The position numbers were made by a program, and so were the translations under genes. A DNA stretch of 37,404 nt from Erysipelotrichaceae bacterium (GTDB lineage: Bacteria; Bacillota_I; Bacilli_A; Erysipelotrichales; Erysipelotrichaceae). The stretch spans positions 1 to 37,404 of the forward strand of contig JAAYSZ010000015.1 of NCBI GenBank assembly GCA_012523895.1, given 5' to 3'. Positions 8,264 through 17,297 of the stretch are shown piece by piece; the first letter of the stretch is position 1; every line of letters begins with the position of its first letter. The notes beneath the pieces are model-generated. The model did no database searches, was not told the origin of the DNA, and saw only the letters and a program-made list of their open reading frames with translations.

Positions 8264-8740
8264 TTATTTTTTTAATTTAAATTGAAGTATGCTGCCATCC
8301 TGTGCATCAATTTTTACTTCGTGCATGTTTGCGCCAGATTCATCTGTAATTTCAACTTTCCATAAAGTACGAGCTTTTTTCCTATCCAACTCCCATTGAA
8401 CCGGTTTAGTAACCGGAACTGTTTTTAAAGCAATTTCATTAATTTCAGTTAACGGTAACATGTTTTCTAAATTTAATGTTTTCGCTTCTCTTCTTACTGG
8501 ATCTTGATATTTAGGTTTTAAAGCTTTCGTCTTATCTCTTATGATGTCTCCAGTCTGGGCATTTAGTTTGAGTGAATGGCGATTTGTACCATCATTTCCC
8601 ACAAAAGAATACTTGTAAAATGGTCCTTTGTGAGCTAATTGGAACTTAGTTAAGATGTCATTTGGATAAATCTCAAAATATTTGTTTAGGGCATCTGTAG
8701 TAGAAATAATACCTAGTTTCAATTCTAATGTGTTTGTCAT
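8264..8740 (-). CDS. PepSY-domain protein, apparently cytoplasmic
   Basis: A 158-residue protein with two PepSY-like units. The first, about 12–75, reads HKGPFYKYSFVGNDG…HSLKLNAQTGDIIRDK. The second, about 95–158, reads LWKVEITDES…HEVKIDAQDGSILQFK. PepSY domains are usually extracellular and are linked to protease inhibition or peptidoglycan turnover. Here there is no signal peptide or TM segment, so the protein should stay in the cytoplasm. A GTG at 8749 overlaps the SD. The ATG at 8740 is 8 bases after GGAG and gives the better start. It has its own promoter and is isolated by terminators on both sides. Its codons are less AT-biased than those of its neighbours. The function is unknown. Confidence 0.75.
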   Translation of the reverse strand: MTNTLELKLGIISTTDALNKYFEIYPNDILTKFQLAHKGPFYKYSFVGNDGTNRHSLKLNAQTGDIIRDKTKALKPKYQDPVRREAKTLNLENMLPLTEINEIALKTVPVTKPVQWELDRKKARTLWKVEITDESGANMHEVKIDAQDGSILQFKLKK

Positions 8741-8764
8741 TACACTCACTCCTTCCTCATCATA

Positions 8765-8773
8765 ATTATAACA
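8765..8773 (-). promoter_or_regulatory. Extended -10 promoter of the PepSY gene
   Basis: On the minus strand TGT-TATAAT (8773–8765) is an extended -10, 24 bases before the ATG. It directly follows the nusG terminator, which supports independent transcription. The -35 region is only a T-run. Confidence 0.6.
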
Positions 8774-8787
8774 TATACATTACACAT

Positions 8788-8811
8788 AAAAAAAAGTTGC
8801 ATAAGCAACTT
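8788..8811 (-). terminator. Terminator of rpmG-secE-nusG
   Basis: On the minus strand AAGTTGC (8811–8805), loop TTAT, GCAACTT (8800–8794), then a run of Ts to 8788. The stem begins inside the nusG stop codon. Confidence 0.85.
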
Positions 8812-9385
8812 AATCATCAAATGTTTCTTTTACAAGATCATTATAACTAATATCAGTAGGAGTCTCTCTACCAAATAGTAATGTCAATACTGAAGCCACT
8901 TGATTTTGATCATTCATATTATCAACAGTACCAACCATTCCCGCAAAAGGACCTGCAAGAATTTTAACAGTATCACCAATAGTAAAGTCAACAACAATCT
9001 TCTTATCACTTTTACCAATTCTTCTTAAGATAGACTCTATCTCATCAGGTGAAACAGGGAAAGGTTTTGCCCCTCCTCCAGAAGAACCAATAAATCCAGT
9101 AACTCCTGGTGTGTTTCTTACAACATACCAAGCATCATCAGTCATAATCATTTCCACAAATAAATAACCTGGAAACAAATTTTTCATTTTTTCAACTTGT
9201 TTTCCATTTTTTATTTCTATTTCAGGTTCCTCAGCAACTAAAATTCTAAATAAGTAATCTTGAATACCCATTGTTTCAACACGTTTTTCAAGATTATCCT
9301 TAACTCTGTTTTCATGACCTGCATATGTATTAACTACATACCAACGCTTTTCACTTTCTTCTTGCGACTTAATATACTTACTCAT
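8810..9385 (-). CDS. nusG: Transcription termination/antitermination protein NusG
   Basis: A 191-residue NusG. The N-terminal NGN domain has RWYVVNTYAGHENRV and NLFPGYLFVEM. The linker reads GFIGSSGGGAKP, and the C-terminal KOW domain reads GDTVKILAGPFAGMVGTV. It binds RNA polymerase and modulates pausing, termination and coupling with ribosomes. An upstream GTG (9394) overlaps secE by 8 bases. The ATG at 9385 follows the secE stop by one base with GGGT about 7 bases upstream, and I prefer it. Last gene of rpmG-secE-nusG, ending in a strong hairpin. Confidence 0.96.
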   Translation of the reverse strand: MSKYIKSQEESEKRWYVVNTYAGHENRVKDNLEKRVETMGIQDYLFRILVAEEPEIEIKNGKQVEKMKNLFPGYLFVEMIMTDDAWYVVRNTPGVTGFIGSSGGGAKPFPVSPDEIESILRRIGKSDKKIVVDFTIGDTVKILAGPFAGMVGTVDNMNDQNQVASVLTLLFGRETPTDISYNDLVKETFDD

Positions 9386-9386
9386 C

Positions 9387-9572
9387 TTATACACCCATTC
9401 CTGCCATTCTCAATAAATTAGCAATCACAAATTCACACACTGTAAAAAACAACATGAATGCTACTGTAAAAATAATAACTTCAACTGAATCTGAATATAA
9501 ATCCTTTGACTTAGGCCAACGAATTCTTTTAATTTCTTTGCTAATTCCACTTATACTAAACCATTTCAACAT
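9387..9572 (-). CDS. secE: Preprotein translocase subunit SecE
   Basis: A 61-residue single-span SecE of minimal size. The amphipathic cytoplasmic helix contains the hallmark KEIKRIRWPKSKDL, followed by one TM segment (about 32–55). It clamps SecY in the SecYEG channel. It lies between rpmG and nusG in the canonical order. Confidence 0.95.
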   Translation of the reverse strand: MLKWFSISGISKEIKRIRWPKSKDLYSDSVEVIIFTVAFMLFFTVCEFVIANLLRMAGMGV

Positions 9573-9584
9573 AAAATAGTCCTC

Positions 9585-9737
9585 CTATTTAGACGCTTTA
9601 TGAAGAGTATGTTTTCCACATTTTTTACAATACTTATTTAATTCAAGTCTTTTAGTACTATTTCTAGTTTCAGTAGTATTGTAATTACGTGACAAGCATT
9701 CAGTACATACTAATATTATTTTTGTATCTTTTGCCAC
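9585..9737 (-). CDS. rpmG: 50S ribosomal protein L33
   Basis: A 50-residue L33 with a zinc-ribbon of the Cys4 type: CTEC at 11–14 and CKKC at 37–40. The middle [17 protein letters not shown] is typical. The frame is open further upstream, but the GTG at 9737 gives the usual length of 50 residues and has the SD GAAGGAG 11 bases before it. The intervening ATG at 9748 is out of frame. First gene of the rpmG-secE-nusG unit, behind its own promoter. The Cys4 form needs zinc; many Bacilli carry a second, zinc-free copy elsewhere. Confidence 0.93.
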   Translation of the reverse strand: MAKDTKIILVCTECLSRNYNTTETRNSTKRLELNKYCKKCGKHTLHKASK

Positions 9738-9768
9738 TATTAAAACATCTCCTTCTCTTTGCCTAACC

Positions 9769-9798
9769 ACTTTAACATAAATTGTAATAAATAGTCAA
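9769..9798 (-). promoter_or_regulatory. Promoter of rpmG-secE-nusG
   Basis: On the minus strand TTGACT (9798–9793), 18-base spacer, TAAAGT (9774–9769) preceded by TGT (extended -10). It lies immediately after the sigma-factor gene. Confidence 0.6.
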
Positions 9799-9804
9799 CA
9801 TTCT

Positions 9805-10410
9805 TCAATCACAATATATCGCACTTTTTATTTTACGTCTAACCCTTTGAATAGAATTATCATATTGTTTTATTGAGCAACTTAATATTTTAGAAGCTTC
9901 TTGATAACTAACATCACTTGAACTTAAATCATAAACAACTCTATCTTTATCACTTAAATTATTATAAACATTTTTAAATCTTTTCATAGCTTCATCAAAA
10001 TTAAATCTATACTCAGGTTCACTTAATTTATCAGGATTTTTATTTAGTTCTGCTAAATAAATATTACTATCTTCATTAATAAAATCATCTAATGATATTG
10101 CATATATATTCGCAAGATTTTTTTGACTTAAATAATGCCTTAACATAGCCTTAATTTTTCTTAAAACACAAACATATAAAAATGTTTTAAACGAAGCATT
10201 TTGATCATCTCTATATGTATTTACAAGTTCCATTAATGTAATATAAGACTCTTGTTGAATGTCTTCCCTATAAAATGAAAGACTTGGATAAGAAGAAATT
10301 GTATCATTTACAAGTTTATTAACTAATAAACGATATTTATTAAACAATTCTTCAGATGCATATTCATCATTTTGATGAATCATATAAACAAGTTCAAATT
10401 CATTATGCAA
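9805..10410 (-). CDS. SigH-like RNA polymerase sigma factor
   Basis: A sigma-70-family factor of about 201 residues. Region 2 (about 20–90) contains FYREDIQQESYITLMELVNTYRDD and ASFKTFLYVCVLRKIKAMLR. Region 4 (about 145–195) contains LSDKDRVVYDL and SYQEASKILSCSIKQYDNSIQRVRRKIK, very like SigH of Bacillus. Its place between rlmB and rpmG-secE-nusG is the sigH position in Bacilli, which supports orthology. Start choice: a GTG at 10419 overlaps the rlmB stop (GTGA) but sits inside the SD AGGGGAG. The TTG at 10410 is 8 bases after that SD and is preferred. The regulon is unknown; SigH controls competence or sporulation entry in relatives. The name stays empty because the function may have diverged. 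Confidence 0.8.
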   Translation of the reverse strand: MHNEFELVYMIHQNDEYASEELFNKYRLLVNKLVNDTISSYPSLSFYREDIQQESYITLMELVNTYRDDQNASFKTFLYVCVLRKIKAMLRHYLSQKNLANIYAISLDDFINEDSNIYLAELNKNPDKLSEPEYRFNFDEAMKRFKNVYNNLSDKDRVVYDLSSSDVSYQEASKILSCSIKQYDNSIQRVRRKIKSAIYCD

Positions 10411-10415
10411 AACAA

Positions 10416-11141
10416 TCACTCCCCTAACGGGAATCTCTTGTTGTAAATTTCATAAAGTAATATTCCTGTAGCCACAGATGCGTTTAATGAATTAATTTTA
10501 CCAACCATTGGCAATTTAACCATAAAATCACAATTTTTCTTAACTAAAGAAGATATCCCTTTTCCTTCATTTCCTATAACTAAAGCAATGTTAGTATCAT
10601 AATCTAATGCTCTATAATCCTGAGCATTATCAATATCACTACCAACAACCCAATAACCATTTTCTTTTAATTTTCTTAAAGTATTAGAAATGTTAGTTAC
10701 AGAAGCGACTTTTATAGTATTTATAGCACCCGCAGACACTTTAGCTACTGTAGGAGTTAAACCAACCGCTTTATTCTTTTTAATAATAACTCCATCAACA
10801 CCAACACAATCTGCACTTCTTAAGATAGCACCTAAATTATGAGGATCCTCAATTCCATCTAAAACTACAATAAGTCCTTTTTTATTATCAGGGATACTAT
10901 TTAAGATTTCATTAAGATCTACAGTTTTGTATTCATCTATTTTCGCAATTACCCCTTGATGATTAGAATTACCCACAAGTTTATCAAGCTTTTTTCTTTC
11001 TATTTTTATAATTTTTACATTATTTTTTCTAGCTAACTTGCTTATGTATTCATCATCACTACTCAAATAAATCTCATAAACCTTAGTTTTATCTTCTAAT
11101 AATCTTTTTACAACATTCTTCCCGTAGACATATTGTGCCAT
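10416..11141 (-). CDS. rlmB: 23S rRNA (guanosine-2'-O)-methyltransferase RlmB
   Basis: A 241-residue SpoU/TrmH-family methyltransferase that modifies G2251 of 23S rRNA. The N-terminal substrate-binding domain (VYGKNVVKRLLEDK) is followed by the knotted SPOUT domain. This has VLDGIEDPHNLGAILRSADCVGVDGVI (motif 1), NIALVIGNEGKGI (motif 2) and VKLPMVGKINSLNASVATGILLYE (motif 3). The ATG overlaps the end of mrnC closely, with GGAGG upstream. It is in the conserved order cysS-mrnC-rlmB; the gene yacP, which follows in Bacillus, is absent here. Confidence 0.95.
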   Translation of the reverse strand: MAQYVYGKNVVKRLLEDKTKVYEIYLSSDDEYISKLARKNNVKIIKIERKKLDKLVGNSNHQGVIAKIDEYKTVDLNEILNSIPDNKKGLIVVLDGIEDPHNLGAILRSADCVGVDGVIIKKNKAVGLTPTVAKVSAGAINTIKVASVTNISNTLRKLKENGYWVVGSDIDNAQDYRALDYDTNIALVIGNEGKGISSLVKKNCDFMVKLPMVGKINSLNASVATGILLYEIYNKRFPLGE

Positions 11142-11142
11142 A

Positions 11143-11525
11143 TTAATCCTCCATTGTGGTTTTAACCTTTTCCCATAATTGTTCTATTCTATCATTTTTA
11201 TTTTCCACATACCAATAACCAATTATTGCTTCAAAACCAGTAGAAACTCTATAAATTTGAACATCAGTATTTTTAGGAACTGTACCACTCTTATAATTTC
11301 TACCTCTTTTATATATTTCAATTTCTTCACTAGTAAAGAAACTCTTCTCTAAAAGGTTTGTAAAAATTGATGCTTGAGATTTTGCACTAACGTATTTAAC
11401 ACTTAGTTTTTGTAAATCATCAGGTCTATTATAACCCTTATCAACTAAATACTTCCTTACAAGCAAAGTCCATACCGCATCACCTAAATAAGCCAGTGAT
11501 CCACCATTCATTGTATTACTAGACA

Positions 11526-11526
<1 letters not shown>
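11143..11526 (-). CDS. mrnC: Mini-ribonuclease 3
   Basis: A 127-residue RNase III catalytic domain without the double-stranded RNA-binding domain, as is typical of Mini-III, which matures 23S rRNA. Visible are LAYLGDAVWTLLVRKYL (catalytic GDAVW), the YVSAKSQA segment and EAIIGYWYV. The start ATG overlaps the cysS stop by one base (TAATG). Placement after cysS is the conserved one. Confidence 0.94.
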
Positions 11527-12860
<1,334 letters not shown>

Positions 12861-12877
12861 ATTTTATCTTCCTCCTA

Positions 12878-12907
12878 TAAAAAAGACGTCCCATAAAAAG
12901 ACGCCTT
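12878..12907 (-). terminator. T-box terminator hairpin upstream of cysS
   Basis: On the minus strand AAGGCGTC (12907–12900) pairs with GACGTCTT (12890–12883), one G-U pair, 9-base loop, followed by a U-tract to 12878. It is mutually exclusive with the antiterminator that contains GTGGAACC. Confidence 0.85.
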
Positions 12908-13066
12908 AGCGTGGTTCCACTTTCCTTACTTCTTTGTCTCTTAACGCGAGTAACGTAATAACCTACTTAATTTCAATTATTCCCACAACGATGCATTCGC
13001 TAGTTTCATTCAAATCTTTTCACCAATCAGATTCTCTCTAAAGAATTACACTAATTACTATTTCGC
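12878..13066 (-). ncRNA. T-box leader (tRNA-Cys sensing riboswitch)
   Basis: The minus-strand leader shows T-box elements in order. The base of stem I (GCGA/AGTAA/GTAAT near 13067–13041) pairs with ATTACGTTACTCGC (about 12959–12946). An AGAGAG and GATTGGTGAAAAG region follows, then a specifier loop GAA-TGC-A with the Cys codon TGC at 12995–12993. The antiterminator core GTGGAACCACG (12920–12910) comes next, and a terminator ends it. The bulge UGGA would pair with NCCA ends having U at the discriminator, which fits tRNA-Cys. Uncharged tRNA-Cys should prevent termination and switch on cysS and the genes behind it. The promoter was not resolved. Confidence 0.92.
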
Positions 13067-13078
13067 CGTATAGTTTAT

Positions 13079-13285
13079 TTACATATCATTATTAGTCATA
13101 TAAATACTAAATAATGAATTTTTTAATAATACCCAATCATTTAAATCTAACATCCATATATAATCATCACCTTCAATGATTTGATGTTGAATAAGTTTAA
13201 TAATTTCATTTTCAGTAAAAGGGCCTTCTTTTTGATTGTTTTTAAAATAATACCAAGTCTTATCATTAATCATATATTCACTCAT
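13079..13285 (-). CDS. Small GYF_2-like (DUF4339) domain protein
   Basis: A 68-residue protein made up of a single GYF_2-like fold: DKTWYYFKNNQKEGPFTENEIIKLI then DDYIWMLDLNDWVLL. The WYY…GPFTE…L…W pattern is what I see. This family is usually fused to membrane or RDD-type proteins and is thought to bind peptides; here it stands alone with no TM segment. The SD GGAGGG is 6 bases before the ATG and overlaps the end of the large HTH/RCC1 gene, whose stop is only 5 bases upstream. The two are therefore almost certainly cotranscribed and may interact. Confidence 0.65.
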   Translation of the reverse strand: MSEYMINDKTWYYFKNNQKEGPFTENEIIKLIQHQIIEGDDYIWMLDLNDWVLLKNSLFSIYMTNNDM

Positions 13286-13290
13286 ATCGA

Positions 13291-15432
13291 TTACCCTCCT
13301 TCTGGACCTTTACAAACACCATCAATCAGATTAGTTCCATCAGGACAATAACAATTACCACTAGCATCTGGCATTACTAAGCTACCATTTTCAAGTTTTA
13401 TTGTACATGTATATACTGCAGTATATGTTGTATCTCCAGATACAGGTCCTAATTGCGGATTCCAGCTAACACTTGAATTTTCTTTATTCATTATAGGTGG
13501 TTCTGGCATAGTCCCTTCCTCTAACACTTTTGTTTGTAAATGGTTTCCATTACTATCATTAAATATTATCTTATAAGTTTTCTTTTCAATCTTCTTATAT
13601 GTTGCAACAATCTTTGTATCTTTACTAATACCAAAATAATTACCGCTCCATCCTGTAAATGTATAACCTTCTCTAACTGGATCTGCAGGCGCTATTGCAT
13701 CAGAACCTTCATTTACACTTTGTTCACTAAGAACTGTTTTCCCATCAAAATCATAGAACACGACTTTATACATTTTAACTTCTGGTGTTGGAGTAGCACC
13801 AACATATTGATAATTTACAACAGTAACATCACTAGCTTCATATTTTGTTTCATCATTAGAATAAGCCACAATACTAACCATATAATTAGTATTTGGTGTA
13901 AGTCTAGCTGCATCTATAGTTAATGAATTTGTTGCTGTCTTAACTGTATAATTACCAGCCACATTTATAGAAACTTGATAGAAATCAGCATTTTCAACTT
14001 TATCCCAAGTTAATTGTAATACTTTATTATTTTCAGAAAATTTAATGTTTCCAACCTTTCCTAATTTAGATGAGTCTTCATCAGTAGGCGTTGGACTTAC
14101 ACTAATATTTTCATATTGATTATAACTATTATCACCTGCACCAAGCATTAAATTATTATTGTTAATCGCAATAATATAATCTTCATGAGCTGCAATATAT
14201 TTTATATTATTCCAAGTAAGTACTTCTTCTTCAATATCTTCATTTCCTGCAAAATACACACTACCATTAGATCCAAGTCCTGCCACAAAATCCTTACCAG
14301 CCACAATTTGGACAACATTTGTCCAAGTATTTGTAATAAATCCTTCCTTATCTGTAAGAGGTATTACATTTACTTGTCCTGTATTATTTAAAGTTACTAA
14401 ATAATTTAAGCTTGTAGTTAACACTTTAACACCTGATAAAGAATTAAGTTTATCTTGAATATTTAAACTTCCTGAATATAATACTTTTCCATCACTAATT
14501 CCATAAACACCATAATCAGAAGCATGAATAAAATCAATTTCAGTCCATTCAGACACATCACAATTGCTGCCTGTACATAAAACTGTTTTTTCTTCAGTTA
14601 ATCCTAAAGAAGTGGTGTTACTCGCAGAAATCATCTTAACTTTTTCCCAATCAGACACATCACAATTAACACCAGTACAAACAACAGTTCCATCTTTATT
14701 TAAACCAAGTAAAGTGTTACCTAAAGAACTAATTTGAATTGCATCTAAAAAATCTTTAGTATCAGGTCTATTACCATGAGTTATAATATTTCCTTCACTA
14801 GAAAGATAAGCTGAATATTCCTTAGCAGCTACTAACCTATTAGTATTATCTATTTCATTGATATTATTTTTATTTCCAAAATTAAACACAAAGAAACCAA
14901 CAATTGTAAGTAATGCAACTACACCTATTCCGCCAAGAATAAAAGGAAGGTTGCTTTTCTTTTTAACTTCAGGTTCTTTTTTAACTTCTTTTATTTGTTT
15001 TGGTTTTTTTATAACCATTGTTTCTTCAGGTTCAATAACCTCAAGAGTATTATCACTAATTATTCTAGTAACTAATGTCTTATCCAAATTAGAAGTATGA
15101 GATTCTTCTACAGGAAATATTTGTTCTGTATATCCATCTACAATCGGAATATTTGTAGTATTTTGTAATTTAGCTTGAAAAGGTATCTCAATACTGTCTT
15201 CTAAAGCTAAATTAGGCAAAGTAACTTCTAAAGAATTATCAAAAAGCTCATCTAAGCTAACTTTAAAAGTATTTGCTAATCTAAGCAATTGAGACATTGA
15301 ACATAGTTTACTTCCATTTTCCCATTTCATATATTCTGAAACAGGCACACCCATTATTTCCGCAATATCTTGTTGGGAATAATTAAAGTGCTTTCTTAGA
15401 GTAATTAATTTATTAGGAAATCTACTAGACAT
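13291..15432 (-). CDS. Membrane protein: XRE HTH, TM, RCC1-like, FN3, InlB repeats
   Basis: A 713-residue predicted type II membrane protein. Residues 4–60 form an XRE/Cro helix-turn-helix (RKHFNYSQQDIAEIMGV…MKWENGS). A Lys/Glu-rich linker, a TM segment (about 161–185) and then an extracellular part follow. That part has RCC1-like repeats (about 200–450, units ending in W..I..I.A), an FN3-like domain (about 457–550) and two InlB B-repeat-like units (about 554–690, GYTFTGW and SWNPQLG). The tail is Cys-rich and EGF-like (CYCPDG…GVC). TPT linkers separate the modules. The ATG at 15432 has GAGG 6 bases upstream. The architecture recalls RodZ (HTH–TM–outside), but the exterior is unlike it. It may couple outside binding to DNA or cytoskeletal contact (inference). 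Confidence 0.8.
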   Translation of the reverse strand: MSSRFPNKLITLRKHFNYSQQDIAEIMGVPVSEYMKWENGSKLCSMSQLLRLANTFKVSLDELFDNSLEVTLPNLALEDSIEIPFQAKLQNTTNIPIVDGYTEQIFPVEESHTSNLDKTLVTRIISDNTLEVIEPEETMVIKKPKQIKEVKKEPEVKKKSNLPFILGGIGVVALLTIVGFFVFNFGNKNNINEIDNTNRLVAAKEYSAYLSSEGNIITHGNRPDTKDFLDAIQISSLGNTLLGLNKDGTVVCTGVNCDVSDWEKVKMISASNTTSLGLTEEKTVLCTGSNCDVSEWTEIDFIHASDYGVYGISDGKVLYSGSLNIQDKLNSLSGVKVLTTSLNYLVTLNNTGQVNVIPLTDKEGFITNTWTNVVQIVAGKDFVAGLGSNGSVYFAGNEDIEEEVLTWNNIKYIAAHEDYIIAINNNNLMLGAGDNSYNQYENISVSPTPTDEDSSKLGKVGNIKFSENNKVLQLTWDKVENADFYQVSINVAGNYTVKTATNSLTIDAARLTPNTNYMVSIVAYSNDETKYEASDVTVVNYQYVGATPTPEVKMYKVVFYDFDGKTVLSEQSVNEGSDAIAPADPVREGYTFTGWSGNYFGISKDTKIVATYKKIEKKTYKIIFNDSNGNHLQTKVLEEGTMPEPPIMNKENSSVSWNPQLGPVSGDTTYTAVYTCTIKLENGSLVMPDASGNCYCPDGTNLIDGVCKGPEGG
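14549..14667 (-). repeat. Direct repeat encoding CTGxNCDVSxW units
   Basis: The 17-base sequence at 14549–14565 recurs exactly at 14651–14667, 102 bases (34 codons) apart and in frame. It encodes NCDVS, within the fuller repeats CTGVNCDVSDW and CTGSNCDVSEW. This marks recent duplication of a RCC1-like unit, each bearing a pair of cysteines. Confidence 0.75.
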
Positions 15433-15449
15433 ATTAATCCTCACTTTTA

Positions 15450-15479
15450 ATATTAATATTTTACTTGTTTTATTATCAA
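15450..15479 (-). promoter_or_regulatory. Promoter of the HTH/RCC1 gene
   Basis: On the minus strand TTGATA (15479–15474), an 18-base spacer and TAATAT (15455–15450), 17 bases before the chosen ATG. Because the region is very AT-rich, this is only moderately secure. Confidence 0.45.
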
Positions 15480-15529
15480 TAGGCAAATATTCATTTTTAT
15501 TAATTATAATATATTTATGGAGGTTATTA

Positions 15530-16219
15530 ATGAAACAATATAAAAATATAGATGAATTTCAATCTTATCTAAAATCATTAGAAAATAAAGAAAAAATTGA
15601 AAGGTCCAAAATAATCACAAAAACAACCTTGCCTGTATTAGGAATTAATAATCCTACACTAAAAAATATTGCTAAAGATATTTATAAAAATGACTTTTTA
15701 AATTTCTTAGATTTAATGATTTGGGATTATTATGAAAATACAATTATTAATGGTTATCTTATTAATAAAATAAAAGACTTTAATACATTTAAACATTATT
15801 TAGATATATATAGTAAAAAAATTGATAATTGGGCATCCTGTGATGTTTTAAAGTTTAATGTAAAAAACAATGAAGAAAGTTTCTTTAATTTATCATTAGA
15901 ATATTCTCAAAGTAATCTTCCATTTGTAAGAAGAATAGGAATGTATATTTTATTTGATTTTATTAAAATTGATAATTATATTAATAAGATATTCCATCAA
16001 TTAGATACATTCACATATGAAAAGCATTATTATGTAAATATGATGAATGCATGGTTATTGTGTGAATGCTTTATAAAACAAAGAGACCTCACCCTAAAAT
16101 ATTTAAATAATCATAAATTAAATACATTTACAATTAATAAAGCAATTCAAAAGTGTAGAGAAAGCTATAGAGTAAATAAAGAAGATAAAGAACTATTATT
16201 AAAGTATAAGAAAAGATGA
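15530..16219 (+). CDS. AlkD-like DNA alkylation repair protein
   Basis: A 229-residue all-helical HEAT-like repeat protein of the DNA alkylation repair (AlkD) family, which excises 3- and 7-alkylated purines without base flipping. The functional positions appear kept: DNWASCDVL with Trp and Asp, LPFVRRIGMYI with the conserved Arg, and NAWLLCECF with Trp. INKAIQKCRESYRV closes the fold. SD GGAGG is 6 bases before the ATG. TATAAT at 15505–15510 is a possible -10 without a good -35. The gene is divergent from the HTH/RCC1 gene and convergent with gap, so it is a single-gene unit. Confidence 0.85.
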   Translation: MKQYKNIDEFQSYLKSLENKEKIERSKIITKTTLPVLGINNPTLKNIAKDIYKNDFLNFLDLMIWDYYENTIINGYLINKIKDFNTFKHYLDIYSKKIDNWASCDVLKFNVKNNEESFFNLSLEYSQSNLPFVRRIGMYILFDFIKIDNYINKIFHQLDTFTYEKHYYVNMMNAWLLCECFIKQRDLTLKYLNNHKLNTFTINKAIQKCRESYRVNKEDKELLLKYKKR

Positions 16220-16243
16220 AGTATATATGATACCTCATCTTTT
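16211..16243. terminator. Bidirectional terminator between alkD-like gene and gap
   Basis: AAAAGATGA (16211–16219) and GTAT (16221–16224) pair with ATAC (16230–16233) and TCATCTTTT (16235–16243), with one mismatch and a 5-base loop. It lies between convergent genes and has T-runs on both strands. It begins inside the end of the alkD-like gene. Confidence 0.8.
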
Positions 16244-16256
16244 TGCTTATAAATTA

Positions 16257-17270
16257 TTATAATTTAGCGAAATATTTAATAGTTTTAACCATTTGGCTAG
16301 TATAACTATTTTCATTGTCATACCATGCTACTGTTTGAACTTGGTATGTATCATCATCAACTTTTGCAACCATTGTTTGAGTTGCGTCAAAGATTGATCC
16401 ATGAGTTTCTCCAATAATATCGCTAGATACTAGTGGTTCTTCAGTATATCCATATGAATCATCAGCTGCTGCCTTCATAGCTGCATTAACACCTTCAACT
16501 GTAATGTCTTTTCCTTTAACTACAGAAACAAGAATTGTTGAAGAACCTGTAATAACTGGAACACGTTGAGCTGATCCAATTAGTTTTCCATTTAATTCAG
16601 GAATAACTAGACCGATAGCTTTAGCTGCACCTGTTGTATTAGGAACAATATTAGTTGCTGCAGCACGTGCACGACGTAAGTCACCTTTACGGTGAGGTCC
16701 ATCAAGAATCATTTGATCTCCTGTATAAGCATGAATTGTACTCATGATTCCTGTAACTATTGGAGCATATTTGTTAAGAGCATTAGCCATTGGAGCTAAG
16801 CAGTTTGTTGTACAAGATGCTGCAGAGATAATTGTATCTTCAGCTTTCAAAATTCCTTCGTTAACTCCATAAACAACTGTTGGAAGATCGTTTCCTGCAG
16901 GAGCTGAAATAACTACTTTTTTAGCACCAGCATCGATGTGAGCTTGTGATTTAGCTTTAGAAGTATAGAAACCTGTACATTCTAATACTACATCAACATC
17001 TAATTCTTTCCATGGAAGTTTTGAAGCATCTGCTTCACTATAAATTTTAATTTCTTCGCCGTCAACTGTGATTGAATTTTCTCCAGCTACAACTTCATGA
17101 CCAGCATATCTCCCTTGAGCTGAATCATATTTTAATAAATGAGCAAGCATTTTAGGATCTGTTAAGTCGTTAATTGCTACGATATCATATCCTTCAACAC
17201 CAAACATTTGTCTGAACGCTAAACGTCCAATTCGTCCAAAACCATTAATTGCTACTTTTACATCTGCCAT
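16257..17270 (-). CDS. gap: Glyceraldehyde-3-phosphate dehydrogenase, type I
   Basis: A 337-residue GAPDH, the glycolytic enzyme forming 1,3-bisphosphoglycerate with NAD. The Rossmann motif NGFGRIGR is at 9–16. The catalytic Cys153 is in [11 protein letters not shown], and HAYTGDQ and the final [10 protein letters not shown] are standard. AsnAsp at NDL (34–36) favours NAD over NADP. SD AAGGAGG. The codons are richer in G/C than those of its neighbours, consistent with a highly expressed gene. It has a perfect consensus promoter and is not in an operon with pgk or tpi. Confidence 0.97.
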   Translation of the reverse strand: MADVKVAINGFGRIGRLAFRQMFGVEGYDIVAINDLTDPKMLAHLLKYDSAQGRYAGHEVVAGENSITVDGEEIKIYSEADASKLPWKELDVDVVLECTGFYTSKAKSQAHIDAGAKKVVISAPAGNDLPTVVYGVNEGILKAEDTIISAASCTTNCLAPMANALNKYAPIVTGIMSTIHAYTGDQMILDGPHRKGDLRRARAAATNIVPNTTGAAKAIGLVIPELNGKLIGSAQRVPVITGSSTILVSVVKGKDITVEGVNAAMKAAADDSYGYTEEPLVSSDIIGETHGSIFDATQTMVAKVDDDTYQVQTVAWYDNENSYTSQMVKTIKYFAKL

Positions 17271-17297
17271 TCTATGACCTCCTTTTGATGCAATAAA

